Below are positions 1-9,096 of a stretch of DNA of 64,000 nucleotides, one piece after another. The position numbers were made by a program, and so were the translations under genes. Every line of letters begins with the position of its first letter. Position 1 is the stretch's first letter. The DNA comes from Acetobacteraceae bacterium ESL0709. GTDB lineage: Bacteria; Pseudomonadota; Alphaproteobacteria; Acetobacterales; Acetobacteraceae. The stretch is from assembly GCA_029433415.1 (NCBI GenBank), contig JAQTIA010000003.1:896501-960500 (forward strand). Direction: 5' to 3'. The notes under the pieces were generated by a model. That model was given only the letters and a program-made list of their open reading frames with translations. It made no database searches and was not told where the DNA came from.

Positions 1-991
1 AGGCAGCCCCACGCTGCACGGCATCCTGCGCCTGGGACAAAAGATTATGGGCCCGCTCATTATCAGCGCCAATATCATCTTCCAGCATTTCCAGGGAACC
101 GGAAATAGCGGCAAGGAGGTTATTGAAATCATGAGCGACCCCTCCAGCCAGAGTACCGAGCGATTCAAGCCGCTCTGCCTGACGGAGCTGTGATTCAACA
201 ATGACACGGCGCGTCACATCACGATCAAGACAGACCTGCCAAGCCTGTTCCTGGGGGACGTCTTTCGGCCAGGCAAGGGAAAGGCGGCTCAACTCATGCC
301 AGCGTGTCCTGCCTCCTCCCTTGGCTCCTTCGATCATTTCAGGCACCAGCCGTTCCGACTGCCCTTTTCGTCGTGTCTCTTCGCGCATTTCCAGAATATC
401 CTGCCGCAAGGCCGGAGGATAATGGGTCATTTCATCGGTCCGGTTCCCGAACACACTGTCACGGGCATTGCTGCGGATGGCATTACCCTGGGCATCGGAA
501 AAAATCAGACGCAGAGGCAAGGCATCCATCAAGCCACGCAGAAGAGCCTGTTCCGTTCGCAACGCCCTTTGGGAAAGACAATGTTGCGAGACCTCGGCCA
601 CAAGCGTCCGTAACGCATCCGTTTCCCATGGCTTGTGAATATAGGCCTGAACATGGCCATCATTGAGAGCCGAAACAACAGCATCAAGATCCGCATAACC
701 CGTCAGCAGGATACTCCTGGCATCGGAAATTTCATTGGCGCGCGCCAGAAAGCGGTCTCCCATCAGGCCGGGCATACGCTGGTCTGAAATGATGGTCACG
801 ATCTCGGGATGCTGAGCCAGAAGCTCCAGCCCTTCAGCCGGACTGGTCGTTGTCAGAAGGGTATAATGATCTTCCAGCACGTCGCTCAGGGCTACAAGAA
901 TCTCTTCTTCATCATCCACCAGCAAAATGGTGGGCCTGTAATCATCAGGCAAAGGATAGAGAATTCCCTTTTGTACCAGCGCCTCAGTCAT
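1..991 (-). CDS. hybrid sensor histidine kinase, partial (3' end outside window)
   Basis: Cytoplasmic two-component signalling protein whose C-terminus runs off the window. An N-terminal receiver domain spans about residues 15-130: acidic pair in ILLVDDEEE, phospho-acceptor Asp in ISDQRMPG, and the signature Lys in YIHKPWE. A PAS-like region follows (about 150-250), then the start of the HisKA dimerisation helix with the phospho-acceptor His in LAGGVAHDFNNLL near residue 280. The SDQRMPG form is typical of RpfG/HupR-type receivers. The ATG at 991 directly abuts the stop codon of the kinase upstream (stop at 994-992), so the two are probably co-transcribed and act in one pathway. No transmembrane segment is visible, which suggests cytosolic input. 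The stimulus cannot be told from sequence. Confidence 0.85.
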   Translation of the reverse strand, partial: MTEALVQKGILYPLPDDYRPTILLVDDEEEILVALSDVLEDHYTLLTTTSPAEGLELLAQHPEIVTIISDQRMPGLMGDRFLARANEISDARSILLTGYADLDAVVSALNDGHVQAYIHKPWETDALRTLVAEVSQHCLSQRALRTEQALLRGLMDALPLRLIFSDAQGNAIRSNARDSVFGNRTDEMTHYPPALRQDILEMREETRRKGQSERLVPEMIEGAKGGGRTRWHELSRLSLAWPKDVPQEQAWQVCLDRDVTRRVIVESQLRQAERLESLGTLAGGVAHDFNNLLAAISGSLEMLEDDIGADNERAHNLLSQAQDAVQRGAA

Positions 992-2869
992 TTATTTCTC
1001 ACGTCCCTTCGCCTTCAGCCCCTCTGGCGTTTCATCAACAGGAATAATGAGCTTGAAACACGTTCCCTTGCGATTTTCTTCCTGTTGACCAAAACAATCC
1101 TCGCCCGAGCTGACCTCAATCGTCCCTCCATGAGCTTCGACAACCCCGTGAGCAATTGCCAGGCCCAGTCCCGTACCCTCGCCGACCGCCTTGGTCGTAA
1201 AAAAGGGATCAAAAATCCGGTGACAAACCCTGTCATCCAGACCCGGTCCGTCATCACAGACGGACATAACATAAAACCCGTCCTGCAGATACGTCCTTAT
1301 CTCTATACGACCTGAGGGCATATGTCCCGAATCACTCAGGGAAGCAATGGCGTCAGCCGCATTGGAGATAATATTCATCACAGCCTGATTGATGAGCGAT
1401 GCCTGACAGATGAGATAAGCCGGTGCATCAAGTTTCTCTTCGACGATGATCCCTTTTCCCAGTTTATGGGCCAGAAGAGTCAAGGTCGTCTCAAGTGCTT
1501 CAGGGACATCAATCTTCTGGGAAACTGTCTCATCAAGACGTGAAAAGCGACGCAGCCCTACCACAAGATTCTGGATGCGCTGCAAGCCTATTTTCATGGC
1601 TTTCAGACGATCAGAACCTTTCTGCAATTTACGCAGGACCTCATCAGACAGGGACTCTTTCTGCAGTTGCTGAAGATTCTTCGCCACTGTATCGGCATGA
1701 CTGATCGTAAAGGCCAAGGGATTATTGATCTCATGGGCGATACCGGCGACCAGTTCGCCCAGAGATGCCATCTTGGCTGTGTGAACCAGCTTGGCCTGTG
1801 TCTTGATCAACTCCGTATTGGTATTGGCCAGATCACGATTGGCACGTTCCAGAGCATCCGCCATTTCGGCTTTTGCTCGAGCTGCCTCATAGGCAATAGC
1901 GGCTTTCTGGCGTTCCGCCTCTTGCTGTCGGAAATTCTCTTCCGCCATACGACGCTGGGCCAGAGTACGGATCCGCAAGGCCAAAACATCCAGAGAAATA
2001 TCACTGGAGACCAGATCATCAATCCCGGCTTCCAGAAACACGACCGATGACTGCTGGCGAAACTGTTCCGCCTTTACAATCCCCAGAATGCGGAAAGGTG
2101 TTCCCCCTGATTCCTGAATGGCCTGACGCCGCTTCTCCAGAAGTTGACAGAATGCGAGGTCATGCTCCCCTTTCCCCAGATCGACCAGCACCAGACAATC
2201 AGGAGCCGCGCTTCCGCCGAGCCATCCTCCCTCAATCAGGTCTGACGAGCGCTCCACCGATGTGACCGTATAACCATCACGCCATAAGAGTTCCCCCAGA
2301 CCAGGGCCTTTATCCTCTTCGTCATCAACAGCATCATCAAGAAGCTCGGATTGCGGATTATCCCAGAAGCTCAGAATGGACTCATCACTCGGCGGGTTAA
2401 CAATCACGATACGTGCACGCCTCAAACCCGGCACGCTCTCTTTGGTAATGCGTTCTCCTCCCGACTGGAGCAGGGCACGAATACGCAACAAGAGAAGATC
2501 TGGATGGGCAGAGCGCGAAATATAGGCGTCAGCTCCACTCTCAAGACCATCACGTTCCATGCCGGAGGAAACATCCTCCGTCAGCATCAGGACGGGCACT
2601 GAACGGAAACGGGAATCGAGACGCAGGCGGCGAACAAGCTGTCCAGCACTCATCCCCTCAAGCCATGTACACACCACCAGGAGATCAGGGATACGGCTTT
2701 CTTTCAATCCCTTTTCAAGAGCGGGCAAGGCGCCTTCAGCCGTTTCAACGCAGGAAACCGTAAAACCCTGCGCCAGAAAAAGCTGCTTGATCTTCCCTCT
2801 TTCCTCTCCTTCGGGTTCAACAAGCAGGATAGTGATTTTTTCCACATCGGAGGGATGGAAAATTTGCAT
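992..2869 (-). CDS. sensor histidine kinase with two receiver-like domains
   Basis: A 625-residue soluble kinase. Residues 12-130 form a receiver-like domain (ITILLVEPEGEE), but the usual phospho-acceptor position reads VVCTWLEGM with no Asp, so this module looks unable to be phosphorylated. A second receiver-like domain (about 150-310) keeps an Asp in VLVDLGKG. A coiled coil at about 310-365 leads into HisKA, with the His in LVAGIAHEINNPLAF near 380. The HATPase domain has an N box (NQAVMNIISNAADAI), G1 (DDGPGL) and G2 (GEGTGLGLAIAHG). The catalytic core is therefore complete. The gene sits immediately upstream of a second hybrid kinase on the same strand. The ligand is unknown. Confidence 0.85.
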   Translation of the reverse strand: MQIFHPSDVEKITILLVEPEGEERGKIKQLFLAQGFTVSCVETAEGALPALEKGLKESRIPDLLVVCTWLEGMSAGQLVRRLRLDSRFRSVPVLMLTEDVSSGMERDGLESGADAYISRSAHPDLLLLRIRALLQSGGERITKESVPGLRRARIVIVNPPSDESILSFWDNPQSELLDDAVDDEEDKGPGLGELLWRDGYTVTSVERSSDLIEGGWLGGSAAPDCLVLVDLGKGEHDLAFCQLLEKRRQAIQESGGTPFRILGIVKAEQFRQQSSVVFLEAGIDDLVSSDISLDVLALRIRTLAQRRMAEENFRQQEAERQKAAIAYEAARAKAEMADALERANRDLANTNTELIKTQAKLVHTAKMASLGELVAGIAHEINNPLAFTISHADTVAKNLQQLQKESLSDEVLRKLQKGSDRLKAMKIGLQRIQNLVVGLRRFSRLDETVSQKIDVPEALETTLTLLAHKLGKGIIVEEKLDAPAYLICQASLINQAVMNIISNAADAIASLSDSGHMPSGRIEIRTYLQDGFYVMSVCDDGPGLDDRVCHRIFDPFFTTKAVGEGTGLGLAIAHGVVEAHGGTIEVSSGEDCFGQQEENRKGTCFKLIIPVDETPEGLKAKGREK

Positions 2870-2910
2870 AACAACCTCTTTATCCGCTAGGCGAAAGATA
2901 AGAACAGGCC

Positions 2911-2938
2911 AACTGGTCTTGCAGTTAACTATAACTGC
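2911..2938. promoter_or_regulatory. alternating half-site inverted repeats in divergent promoter region
   Basis: Between the kinase pair (minus) and the membrane protein gene (plus) lie three spaced half-sites: AACTG at 2911-2915, CAGTT at 2922-2926, AACTG at 2933-2937. The last two form a perfect palindrome, GCAGTTA-ACTA-TAACTGC (2921-2938). This is a plausible operator for either flanking transcript. The binding protein is not known. Confidence 0.35.
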
Positions 2939-3022
2939 ACTAGAATCACAAACCCGTCATTGATACAGGGCCACGGCACCCCTTAGCCTCAAAGCTATCA
3001 TGAAAAGGTCAGGATATTATTT

Positions 3023-3535
3023 ATGGATCAGTTTTCACCTCGCCCGACAGGATCGCAGAATGACAGCTCCCGGACCAGCCTTTCAGGCTTGCAAGCAGGT
3101 CCAAGGGCTGGACGCCTGACACAGTCTTCAGGCGATACACCCTCTTTCCCCCGCCTTCCACAACAATCAGGACAATCCTCAGTCGGCTCCCTCCTTTTGT
3201 CGGGGACAGGTGCCATTCTTTGGGCCATTTTCCATTTTTCATTCTGCTTTCTGCTTCAGGTCTGCGAACTTTTTGCCCCCCTCCTCCTGATCATTGGTTT
3301 TGGCTGGGCCTGCCTGCCGTCCCTGATTGGCGTGGTCAGCAAAAATGTCTCCACTGTCAGCAACGACCCGCAGACAAAAGATCTCGTCAGCCACATCACA
3401 CAATCTCTGCCCACAAAACTGGAAGTTATGGGGCACATCCTTACCCCCCATGGGCTGATCCTTGATGGCTTCCTCCTTATGGCCGGTGCTGCTTTCTGTG
3501 CAACAGCCGCCACCTGGCTGGGACGGCGTCTCTGA
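3023..3535 (+). CDS. small membrane protein of unknown function
   Basis: A 170-residue protein with a polar Ser/Gln/Pro-rich N-terminus (about 1-50) followed by two or three hydrophobic segments (about 58-110 and 148-165). No family was recognised. ATG 3023 follows an AGGAT ribosome-binding-like sequence. It precedes the ftsE-like gene by 32 bases on the same strand and may be co-transcribed with the envelope genes downstream. The codon pattern and hydrophobic layout look like real coding sequence, but the function is open. Confidence 0.6.
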   Translation: MDQFSPRPTGSQNDSSRTSLSGLQAGPRAGRLTQSSGDTPSFPRLPQQSGQSSVGSLLLSGTGAILWAIFHFSFCFLLQVCELFAPLLLIIGFGWACLPSLIGVVSKNVSTVSNDPQTKDLVSHITQSLPTKLEVMGHILTPHGLILDGFLLMAGAAFCATAATWLGRRL

Positions 3536-3567
3536 GATTGACTTCACCCCACCCCTGACAGACTGCC

Positions 3568-4296
3568 ATGATTGATCTGCGCAACCTGACCCTGCCCCTG
3601 TCAAACGATTATCACCCGCAGAAACAGCAGACGCTCTCTTTCCGTCTTGAAACAGGGAAACATTACTGGCTTGTCGGCCCGCCAGAAAGCGGCAAGACTA
3701 GTCTGCTTGATATTCTTGCCCTGCGCCGCCGTTTTCTATCAGGGCAACTTTCCATGTTCGGCTTCGACATCGACAAAAAAACCGCCAGCAGAACCCTGTC
3801 GCTTCTACGCGCCCGTACAGGCTATATCCCTGACCAGCCTGAATTCATTGAAAACTGGACCCTTTTTGATAATGTCGCCCTGCCCCTGAGGCTCAACCAG
3901 TATGACAGACGAACCATCCTGCGCGATACGACCAGTATCCTGAAATGGCTCTCCCTTGATGATGAGGCACAAAACGTGCCTGCCAGACTCTCCCATACCG
4001 AACGGATAAAACTGGCCGTTGCACGCGCTCTTGTCACCAGACCGGCATTGCTGTTGATCGACAAGCTCGCTTTCAGCCTAAATCTCTCCCTGCGGGACAA
4101 ACTCATCCTCCTGCTGAAGGATATGGTGACAACGGGAAAAACGACCATTGTAACTGCCACTGATAAAACCGATATCACAACCCTGCTACCCGCTCCGCTC
4201 CTTACACTGCCTCTCCTGTCCGGCACTACCACACCTTCCGCCCCCTCTTCCACCACAGATATGGAACCTCTTACCCCACTAGCAGCAAGGCGGTAG
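3568..4296 (+). CDS. ftsE: FtsE-like cell-division ABC ATPase with degenerate catalytic motifs
   Basis: By position directly before ftsX this is the cytoplasmic ATPase partner of FtsX, which couples divisome state to septal peptidoglycan hydrolysis. Walker A is intact (GPPESGKTS, residues 37-45). The rest of the ATPase core is unusual: the signature LSGGE reads LSHTE, Walker B reads LLLIDKLAF where FtsE normally has ADEPTG (the catalytic Glu is Lys), and the switch His appears replaced (VTATDKTD). The length of 242 residues is slightly more than usual, owing to a Pro/Thr-rich tail. It may bind ATP without hydrolysing it. The family is assigned from neighbour and fold; loss of activity is inferred. 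Confidence 0.75.
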   Translation: MIDLRNLTLPLSNDYHPQKQQTLSFRLETGKHYWLVGPPESGKTSLLDILALRRRFLSGQLSMFGFDIDKKTASRTLSLLRARTGYIPDQPEFIENWTLFDNVALPLRLNQYDRRTILRDTTSILKWLSLDDEAQNVPARLSHTERIKLAVARALVTRPALLLIDKLAFSLNLSLRDKLILLLKDMVTTGKTTIVTATDKTDITTLLPAPLLTLPLLSGTTTPSAPSSTTDMEPLTPLAARR

Positions 4297-4307
4297 GGAC
4301 GGATATC

Positions 4308-5228
4308 ATGCGCACCTTGAAAACATTCCCGCCCCTTATCCCCCGCCTGTGTTCCAATGTTCTGCCCTTCTTCGCAGGTCTGGCGCTCCTGCTGGTCGCA
4401 ACTGGGCTTGACGTCACGATCGGCACAAGGGCACTGGTGCAAAACTGGCAGGATCGCCTTTTCAACCATGTTCTGGTCACACTGCCTCCCGCCACATCTC
4501 TGGAACAGACAGGGGCGCTCCAGGCTCGGGCAGCACAGTCAGCCGAAATGCTTCTTCAGCTCCTGCGCACTGACCCACGTAGCCATGACGTCAAGGTTAT
4601 GTCCGAAAATGATATCAGGCAGCTCATGGCCCAATGGGGCAGTGCATGGACCGCTCCTTTTCCTGTCATCATCCATCTCACCTATAATGGGGGACAACAT
4701 CTCCTTGAGGACCTTGTCCACCAGAAGTTTCCTCAGGCCACAGTCATATTCCCTCCTGAGACAACACCCCCGCTTTCAGCCATCATCCGCGCCCTTCAGA
4801 TGGCTGGCAGCATGGTCACGCTTTTTCTCATTATTATGGGGGAGGCCATTTTTCTTCTGGCACTCATGCTTTCTCTCTCCCATGGATGGCAAAAACAACG
4901 CGCAACACTGAAGATCCTTTTTTACTCTGGTTGCTCAGAGCACTATCTCTGGTCCAGCCTGATGCGGCAGGTAGGATGGCGCTGCCTTATTGGGGGTTAC
5001 GGCGGACTTTTCCTTATGATACCGCTTATCAATAGCATGACGTTCATCCTGCAACCCGTATTGCATCTGCCTGTCCAACCAGATGGTCTGGGCAATAGCC
5101 TCTGGCACAACCCGTTCAATCTGTTCTGGAGTCTCGTTCTGATTTTATGGCCTCTTCTGAACTGTCTGGCAGGGTGCCTTATGGCCTCGTTACTGTTCCG
5201 CCACCCCTCAAGGCATTTTTATGCGTAA
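4308..5228 (+). CDS. ftsX: FtsX-like cell-division permease
   Basis: A 306-residue inner-membrane protein with the FtsX layout: one membrane segment near 20-45, an extracytoplasmic domain of about 125 residues, then three segments near 170-195, 225-250 and 270-300. FtsX transmits the FtsE signal across the membrane to periplasmic murein-hydrolase activators. It starts 12 bases after the FtsE stop, so the pair is an operon. Its last 8 bases overlap the start of the DUF218 gene (ATG 5221), suggesting coupled translation. Sequence conservation to textbook FtsX is weak; the call relies on topology and on the ATPase next door. Confidence 0.75.
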   Translation: MRTLKTFPPLIPRLCSNVLPFFAGLALLLVATGLDVTIGTRALVQNWQDRLFNHVLVTLPPATSLEQTGALQARAAQSAEMLLQLLRTDPRSHDVKVMSENDIRQLMAQWGSAWTAPFPVIIHLTYNGGQHLLEDLVHQKFPQATVIFPPETTPPLSAIIRALQMAGSMVTLFLIIMGEAIFLLALMLSLSHGWQKQRATLKILFYSGCSEHYLWSSLMRQVGWRCLIGGYGGLFLMIPLINSMTFILQPVLHLPVQPDGLGNSLWHNPFNLFWSLVLILWPLLNCLAGCLMASLLFRHPSRHFYA

Positions 5229-5826
5229 AGTGACCAGCCCTTTCCGCAAGATCATGCTTTATGGAGCTGGCGTAATGCTTGTCCTGTCAGCGCTTTATCT
5301 GGCAGGGTTTATCGTTTTCATCCTCTTCGTTACCAGAACCACGCACCAGACTACCGCACCTCTCCCAAAGACTTTTGATATTGTTGTTTTTACAGGAGGG
5401 AAAGATCGGGTCAAAACGGCACTGATCCTTCTGGAGAAAAACCCCTCTTCACAACTTCTGATCTCCGGGGTGGACAGCAAAACCGGACTGCACCAGCTTC
5501 TCTACAGTGCAGACAGCCTCGCCTTGCCAACTGAACTGCGCTCTCACATCACGCTGGGACACAGGGCGCTGAGCACAGCTGGCAATGCACAGGAAACCGC
5601 CGACTGGGTTGCCCATAATCACAGCCATACCTTGCTGATCGTCACCTCAGCCTATCACATGCCCCGTGCCCTGGCTGAACTCCACAGGACAGGACCTGAT
5701 CTGCAGCTAATTCCCTACAGGGTGCAGTCCCCTGACAATGACAGATTTTACACGATGACAGGGCTTAAAATATTGTGCCGCGAATATATGAAATTTACGG
5801 GCGCGGTGTTGCGTAATGTTCTTTAA
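5221..5826 (+). CDS. YdcF/SanA/ElyC-type DUF218 membrane protein
   Basis: 201 residues with one N-terminal membrane segment (about 12-37) and a periplasm-facing DUF218 domain. Family landmarks are FDIVVFTGGKDR near 50, an NAQETADW helix near 122, and LLIVTSAYHMPRA near 138-150. Members such as SanA and ElyC are linked to envelope barrier function and peptidoglycan or undecaprenyl-phosphate lipid metabolism, but a reaction has not been settled for most. Overlap with ftsX and the following plsC place it in an envelope biogenesis run. Confidence 0.75.
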   Translation: MRKVTSPFRKIMLYGAGVMLVLSALYLAGFIVFILFVTRTTHQTTAPLPKTFDIVVFTGGKDRVKTALILLEKNPSSQLLISGVDSKTGLHQLLYSADSLALPTELRSHITLGHRALSTAGNAQETADWVAHNHSHTLLIVTSAYHMPRALAELHRTGPDLQLIPYRVQSPDNDRFYTMTGLKILCREYMKFTGAVLRNVL

Positions 5827-5898
5827 TCCTGTTTCCCCTGACTTTCAAAACTATTTCTGGTCCAGAACTTCGGGACTCTTTGCCCTGTGAGGAATAAT

Positions 5899-6678
5899 AT
5901 GAGGGATAATATTATGAGCTTACTTCGTGGCGCTGCTTTTAATCTCTATCTGCTTGCTCTTACTCTGACGATGGGTCTGGGCGCTTTTCCCATACGCCTG
6001 CTCCGCAAACAGGAGCTGGCACTGGACTATGCTAAACTCTGGGCGCGCTGCGTCCTGTGGGGATTACGCCATATCGGCTCCATCAGGATTGAAATCAGGG
6101 GAAGCGAGAATCTTCCTCAGGGGCCCTGCCTGATTGCCTCACAGCATCAATCCTTCTTTGACGGCTTCATATGGATGAACACTGTCCCCCGCCCTGCCTA
6201 TATCATCAAAAAAGAACTGACCCGCATTCCCCTTGTCGGCCCCATGCTCCTTCTCAGCGGCATGATCCCCGTCGACCGCGAAGGTGGCTCACAAGCTCTG
6301 CGTGACCTCATGGACGCTACGGCCACCGCCCAGAGAGAAGGGCGGCAGGTCATTCTCTTCCCCCAAGGAACACGGACAGATCCCGGCGTAAAAGCCCCCA
6401 TCCAGAACGGCATCGTTGCCGTCGCCCGACAGATCAAGGGACCTGTTATTCCCGTCGTGACCAATTCCGGCTTTTTCTGGCCCCGTTCACCCTGGCGCAA
6501 ATATTCTGGCACGCTGATTATTGCCATTGGCAGACCTTTGCCACCAACACGCGGCCGCGAGCTGATTTCCACTCTTGATGAAGCATGGGAAGTATTGTGC
6601 AAAACTCACCAAATTCCCCATCATCCTGTGGATAACTCTGTGGACATAGACAGGAAGAATGGGGCATCTTCTTCCTAA
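5899..6678 (+). CDS. plsC: 1-acyl-sn-glycerol-3-phosphate acyltransferase
   Basis: Transfers an acyl chain to lysophosphatidic acid, making phosphatidic acid at the inner membrane. Diagnostic motifs are HQSFFDG (the HX4D catalytic motif), a second block around LVGPMLLLSGMIPVDR, and FPQGTRT. An N-terminal hydrophobic segment anchors it. Three starts are possible: GTG 5887, ATG 5899 and ATG 5914. ATG 5899 is preferred because GTGAGGA lies five bases upstream, but 5914 also has GAGGG in front. At 259 residues the length is normal for the family. It lies 60-75 bases after the DUF218 gene. Confidence 0.9.
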   Translation: MRDNIMSLLRGAAFNLYLLALTLTMGLGAFPIRLLRKQELALDYAKLWARCVLWGLRHIGSIRIEIRGSENLPQGPCLIASQHQSFFDGFIWMNTVPRPAYIIKKELTRIPLVGPMLLLSGMIPVDREGGSQALRDLMDATATAQREGRQVILFPQGTRTDPGVKAPIQNGIVAVARQIKGPVIPVVTNSGFFWPRSPWRKYSGTLIIAIGRPLPPTRGRELISTLDEAWEVLCKTHQIPHHPVDNSVDIDRKNGASSS

Positions 6679-6873
6679 GCTGTTGCAAAACCAGCCTTTT
6701 ATCTGTGTATTATCCTCTCCGCAACATTTCCCCCCTACCATGATGAAGCCGCAGAATTCCGCCACAAAAAGCATCCTTCACCTGCTAACCAAACCCTTGA
6801 CAAGTAGGGACATTAACTTTTTCTCATAAAACAGGGTTTTAAAAGCATTCTGCCAAGAACTGGGGATAAAATC

Positions 6874-8019
6874 ATGACCGATCATGATCTGATTACTGGA
6901 GAAGAACAGAAAACAACCTCAGGAAAAGTAAAACCTGTTACTGTTATCGGCATTATATGCGCCATCATTGCGAGTCTGCTGGTCCTTGACACCATCCTTT
7001 ATTTCCAGACCCAGAAGACCCTGACCCACCAGATCGTAATTTTGCAAAAACAGGTTGAGTCGATGGACGCACACGCCCGGCTGGACATCACACAGCGTGG
7101 CGGCTGGCCGGTAGGAAGCTGGATCAGAATAGAATCACCCCAATTCAGGGGCAAGATCATGGGAAAAACCGTTTCCTTTCTTGGCACGACAGCACAATTT
7201 GGCGGCTTATGGCCTCTCTGGCTCAGAAATCTTTCAGGCACGCATGGAATCCCGCTTAGGCTTAAGGGGAAAAGCGTTCTGGCTTTCCCGCAGGATAATG
7301 GCAGGCTTCTTGTATTCCTGAATCAAGGGCATCTCTTTCTTGATGACAGCCGTGAAAAGAAAAATTTCCGCATTCCCTTTTCTTTCAATCAGACACGCAT
7401 TGAACTCCAGAAACAGACTCACACACTCGGTACGATCATCATCGACCACCTGAAAGGTACAATGCTGGGGAATATTTCCAACCCGCCCGACACCATACTA
7501 GCTCTGGAAGTCACTGCGGATAGACAGGAAATTCAATCAGGCTTTCAGAATCATCCCTTAAGTCTCGAAAGCCGCCATATCCATCTGATCACCAGCGCTG
7601 CCTTCACAGATGAGGACATCATGATTTCGGTGCAAAATTACAGCTTTCAGCTTCCTTCATGGAAAAGGCCTTCTTCCGGCAAGGATGCACCACCTCCTTC
7701 CCTCTCCCTGAATGGCAAGGGCTCCCTTTCGACAAAATCGGGTTCTGTGACCCTGACACTCGACCGATGGCGCGATCTCATTAAATCCGGCTATCAGCGT
7801 TATGGGGAAATGCTCACAGGCAATCCCATCTCTCCAGAATCGGAAGAAATGCTGGATAAATTCCTCTCTTACGGGCAGAATGGTGGAAATGGCGAGCGGC
7901 CCTTCAGCGTGACAGCAACCGTGAATGGGGGCCGTATTGACAGGATCGACCTTGGGAGATTTCAGCCTTTTTTCCAACTCATGACAGGAATGATGAAACA
8001 GAATCCCCTCGCTCCCTGA
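6874..8019 (+). CDS. DUF2125-like anchored periplasmic protein
   Basis: 381 residues: cytoplasmic tail, one membrane segment (about 24-44), then a large predicted periplasmic domain. The GGWPVGSWIRIESPQFRG region near residue 70 resembles the DUF2125 family of alphaproteobacteria, in which a Gly-Tyr/Trp-Pro turn precedes repeated beta strands. ATG 6874 has GGGGA six bases ahead. No catalytic residues are recognisable. The 195 bases upstream contain a TTGACA-like element near 6797 but no convincing -10 box. The family assignment is moderate and the role unknown. Confidence 0.6.
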   Translation: MTDHDLITGEEQKTTSGKVKPVTVIGIICAIIASLLVLDTILYFQTQKTLTHQIVILQKQVESMDAHARLDITQRGGWPVGSWIRIESPQFRGKIMGKTVSFLGTTAQFGGLWPLWLRNLSGTHGIPLRLKGKSVLAFPQDNGRLLVFLNQGHLFLDDSREKKNFRIPFSFNQTRIELQKQTHTLGTIIIDHLKGTMLGNISNPPDTILALEVTADRQEIQSGFQNHPLSLESRHIHLITSAAFTDEDIMISVQNYSFQLPSWKRPSSGKDAPPPSLSLNGKGSLSTKSGSVTLTLDRWRDLIKSGYQRYGEMLTGNPISPESEEMLDKFLSYGQNGGNGERPFSVTATVNGGRIDRIDLGRFQPFFQLMTGMMKQNPLAP

Positions 8020-8089
8020 CGCAAAACGCAGGATTTGCAGGAACCACAGCCAGACAGTCTCAACCTCCCAAGCCGTTGCCTTGAACATT

Positions 8090-8986
8090 ATGCCCGAAAC
8101 ATCCGGCCCCACCATGCTCTGTGAAGTTGACGTGATTGCCGTACTGGTCACGCTGGGTCCTCAGGCACCCCTTGTTTTCCTGCGCAGACATAACACGCTT
8201 CCTTCCGGCCCACTGGATGCGAAGCGTGACTCCCTGCAACGCGGCTTTCAGCAATGGGCCGAGAAACTGACAGACTGTGTTTCCATTAACGCCATGGAGC
8301 AACTTTACACCTTTGCTGACCAGACTGAGGAAGGCACGGCAAGGCGACTTATCAGCATCTCCTATCTCGCCATATCACGCGATCTCTCCAGCCGGCAGTC
8401 ATTTTTAGGATCATTTTATGATTATTTCCCCTGGGAAGACCGCCGTACAGGAGACACTAATTCTGGACTGGATCTGCTCATTGACCGTCTTCTGACATGG
8501 GCGCATCCTTATCCGGAAAAATTGGCCCGAGTGCGCCATTATTTCGGGCTACATGAAAGCGAATGGGATGATGAAAAAGCGCTTGATCGCTACGAGCTGC
8601 TGTGGGAAGCAGGTCTCGTTGGCGAGTCAGCTCCTGAAAAACCCTCCCCTTTCAGCGGGCTGGCCATGGCTCACGATCACAGGCGCATTCTGGCAACCGC
8701 TCTTTCGCGCCTGCGCAGCAAAGTGCGTTACAGCGCCATGATTTTCGAGTTTTTGCCGATGCTCTTTACCCTTAACCAGCTTCAGCACGCTATGGAAACC
8801 ATAACAGGACGGCCCGTACATAAATCAAATTTTAGGCGTCTTGTGCTTAACCAGAAATTGCTTGAGGAAACCGGTCGTTTTGATGATTCAGCCCCCGGGA
8901 GACCAGCCCGTTTTTACCGCTTCTGTCAGAAACGTGATATGAGCTGCTATCTCAGCGGTGCTAACCTACCTCTCGAAAAAAAATAA
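8090..8986 (+). CDS. nadQ: NadQ-type (NrtR-like) repressor of NAD biosynthesis
   Basis: 298 residues with the architecture of the NrtR/NadQ group: an N-terminal Nudix-fold domain (about 5-200) that lacks a recognisable Nudix box and so is probably a ligand sensor rather than a hydrolase, and a C-terminal winged helix (about 225-280, LNQLQHAMETITGRPVHKSNFRR and the basic turn PGRPARFYRF). It stands immediately before nadA-nadB-nadC, and a strong palindrome lies in the 62-base gap to nadA's first ATG, so autoregulatory-style control of the NAD genes is the simplest reading. The start is unsure: ATG 8090 is used, with TTG 8081 and ATG 8114 as alternatives. Confidence 0.8.
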   Translation: MPETSGPTMLCEVDVIAVLVTLGPQAPLVFLRRHNTLPSGPLDAKRDSLQRGFQQWAEKLTDCVSINAMEQLYTFADQTEEGTARRLISISYLAISRDLSSRQSFLGSFYDYFPWEDRRTGDTNSGLDLLIDRLLTWAHPYPEKLARVRHYFGLHESEWDDEKALDRYELLWEAGLVGESAPEKPSPFSGLAMAHDHRRILATALSRLRSKVRYSAMIFEFLPMLFTLNQLQHAMETITGRPVHKSNFRRLVLNQKLLEETGRFDDSAPGRPARFYRFCQKRDMSCYLSGANLPLEKK

Positions 8987-9025
8987 TATTCTTTGCCGCA
9001 CTGGTTATTTCTCTTTTTTAATCCT

Positions 9026-9050
9026 ATTTATACTCAAAATGAGTATAAAT
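9026..9050. promoter_or_regulatory. nadABC operator palindrome (probable NadQ site)
   Basis: A perfect inverted repeat with 11-base arms: ATTTATACTCA (9026-9036), spacer AAA, TGAGTATAAAT (9040-9050). It contains a good -10 hexamer, TATACT (9029-9034), so a bound repressor would block RNA polymerase. It lies between nadQ and nadA and covers the first in-frame ATG of nadA (9049), which argues for a downstream start. Assignment to NadQ is by context. Confidence 0.8.
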
Positions 9051-9096
9051 GACTCGCGTAATTCTGTTCGGGACTGACTCGATGCTTCGAGATGAT

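Noticed and set aside
9049-9051. ATG 9049 as the nadA start
   Set aside because: It is the end of the operator palindrome and only about eight bases after the likely transcription start, so a downstream ATG is preferred.
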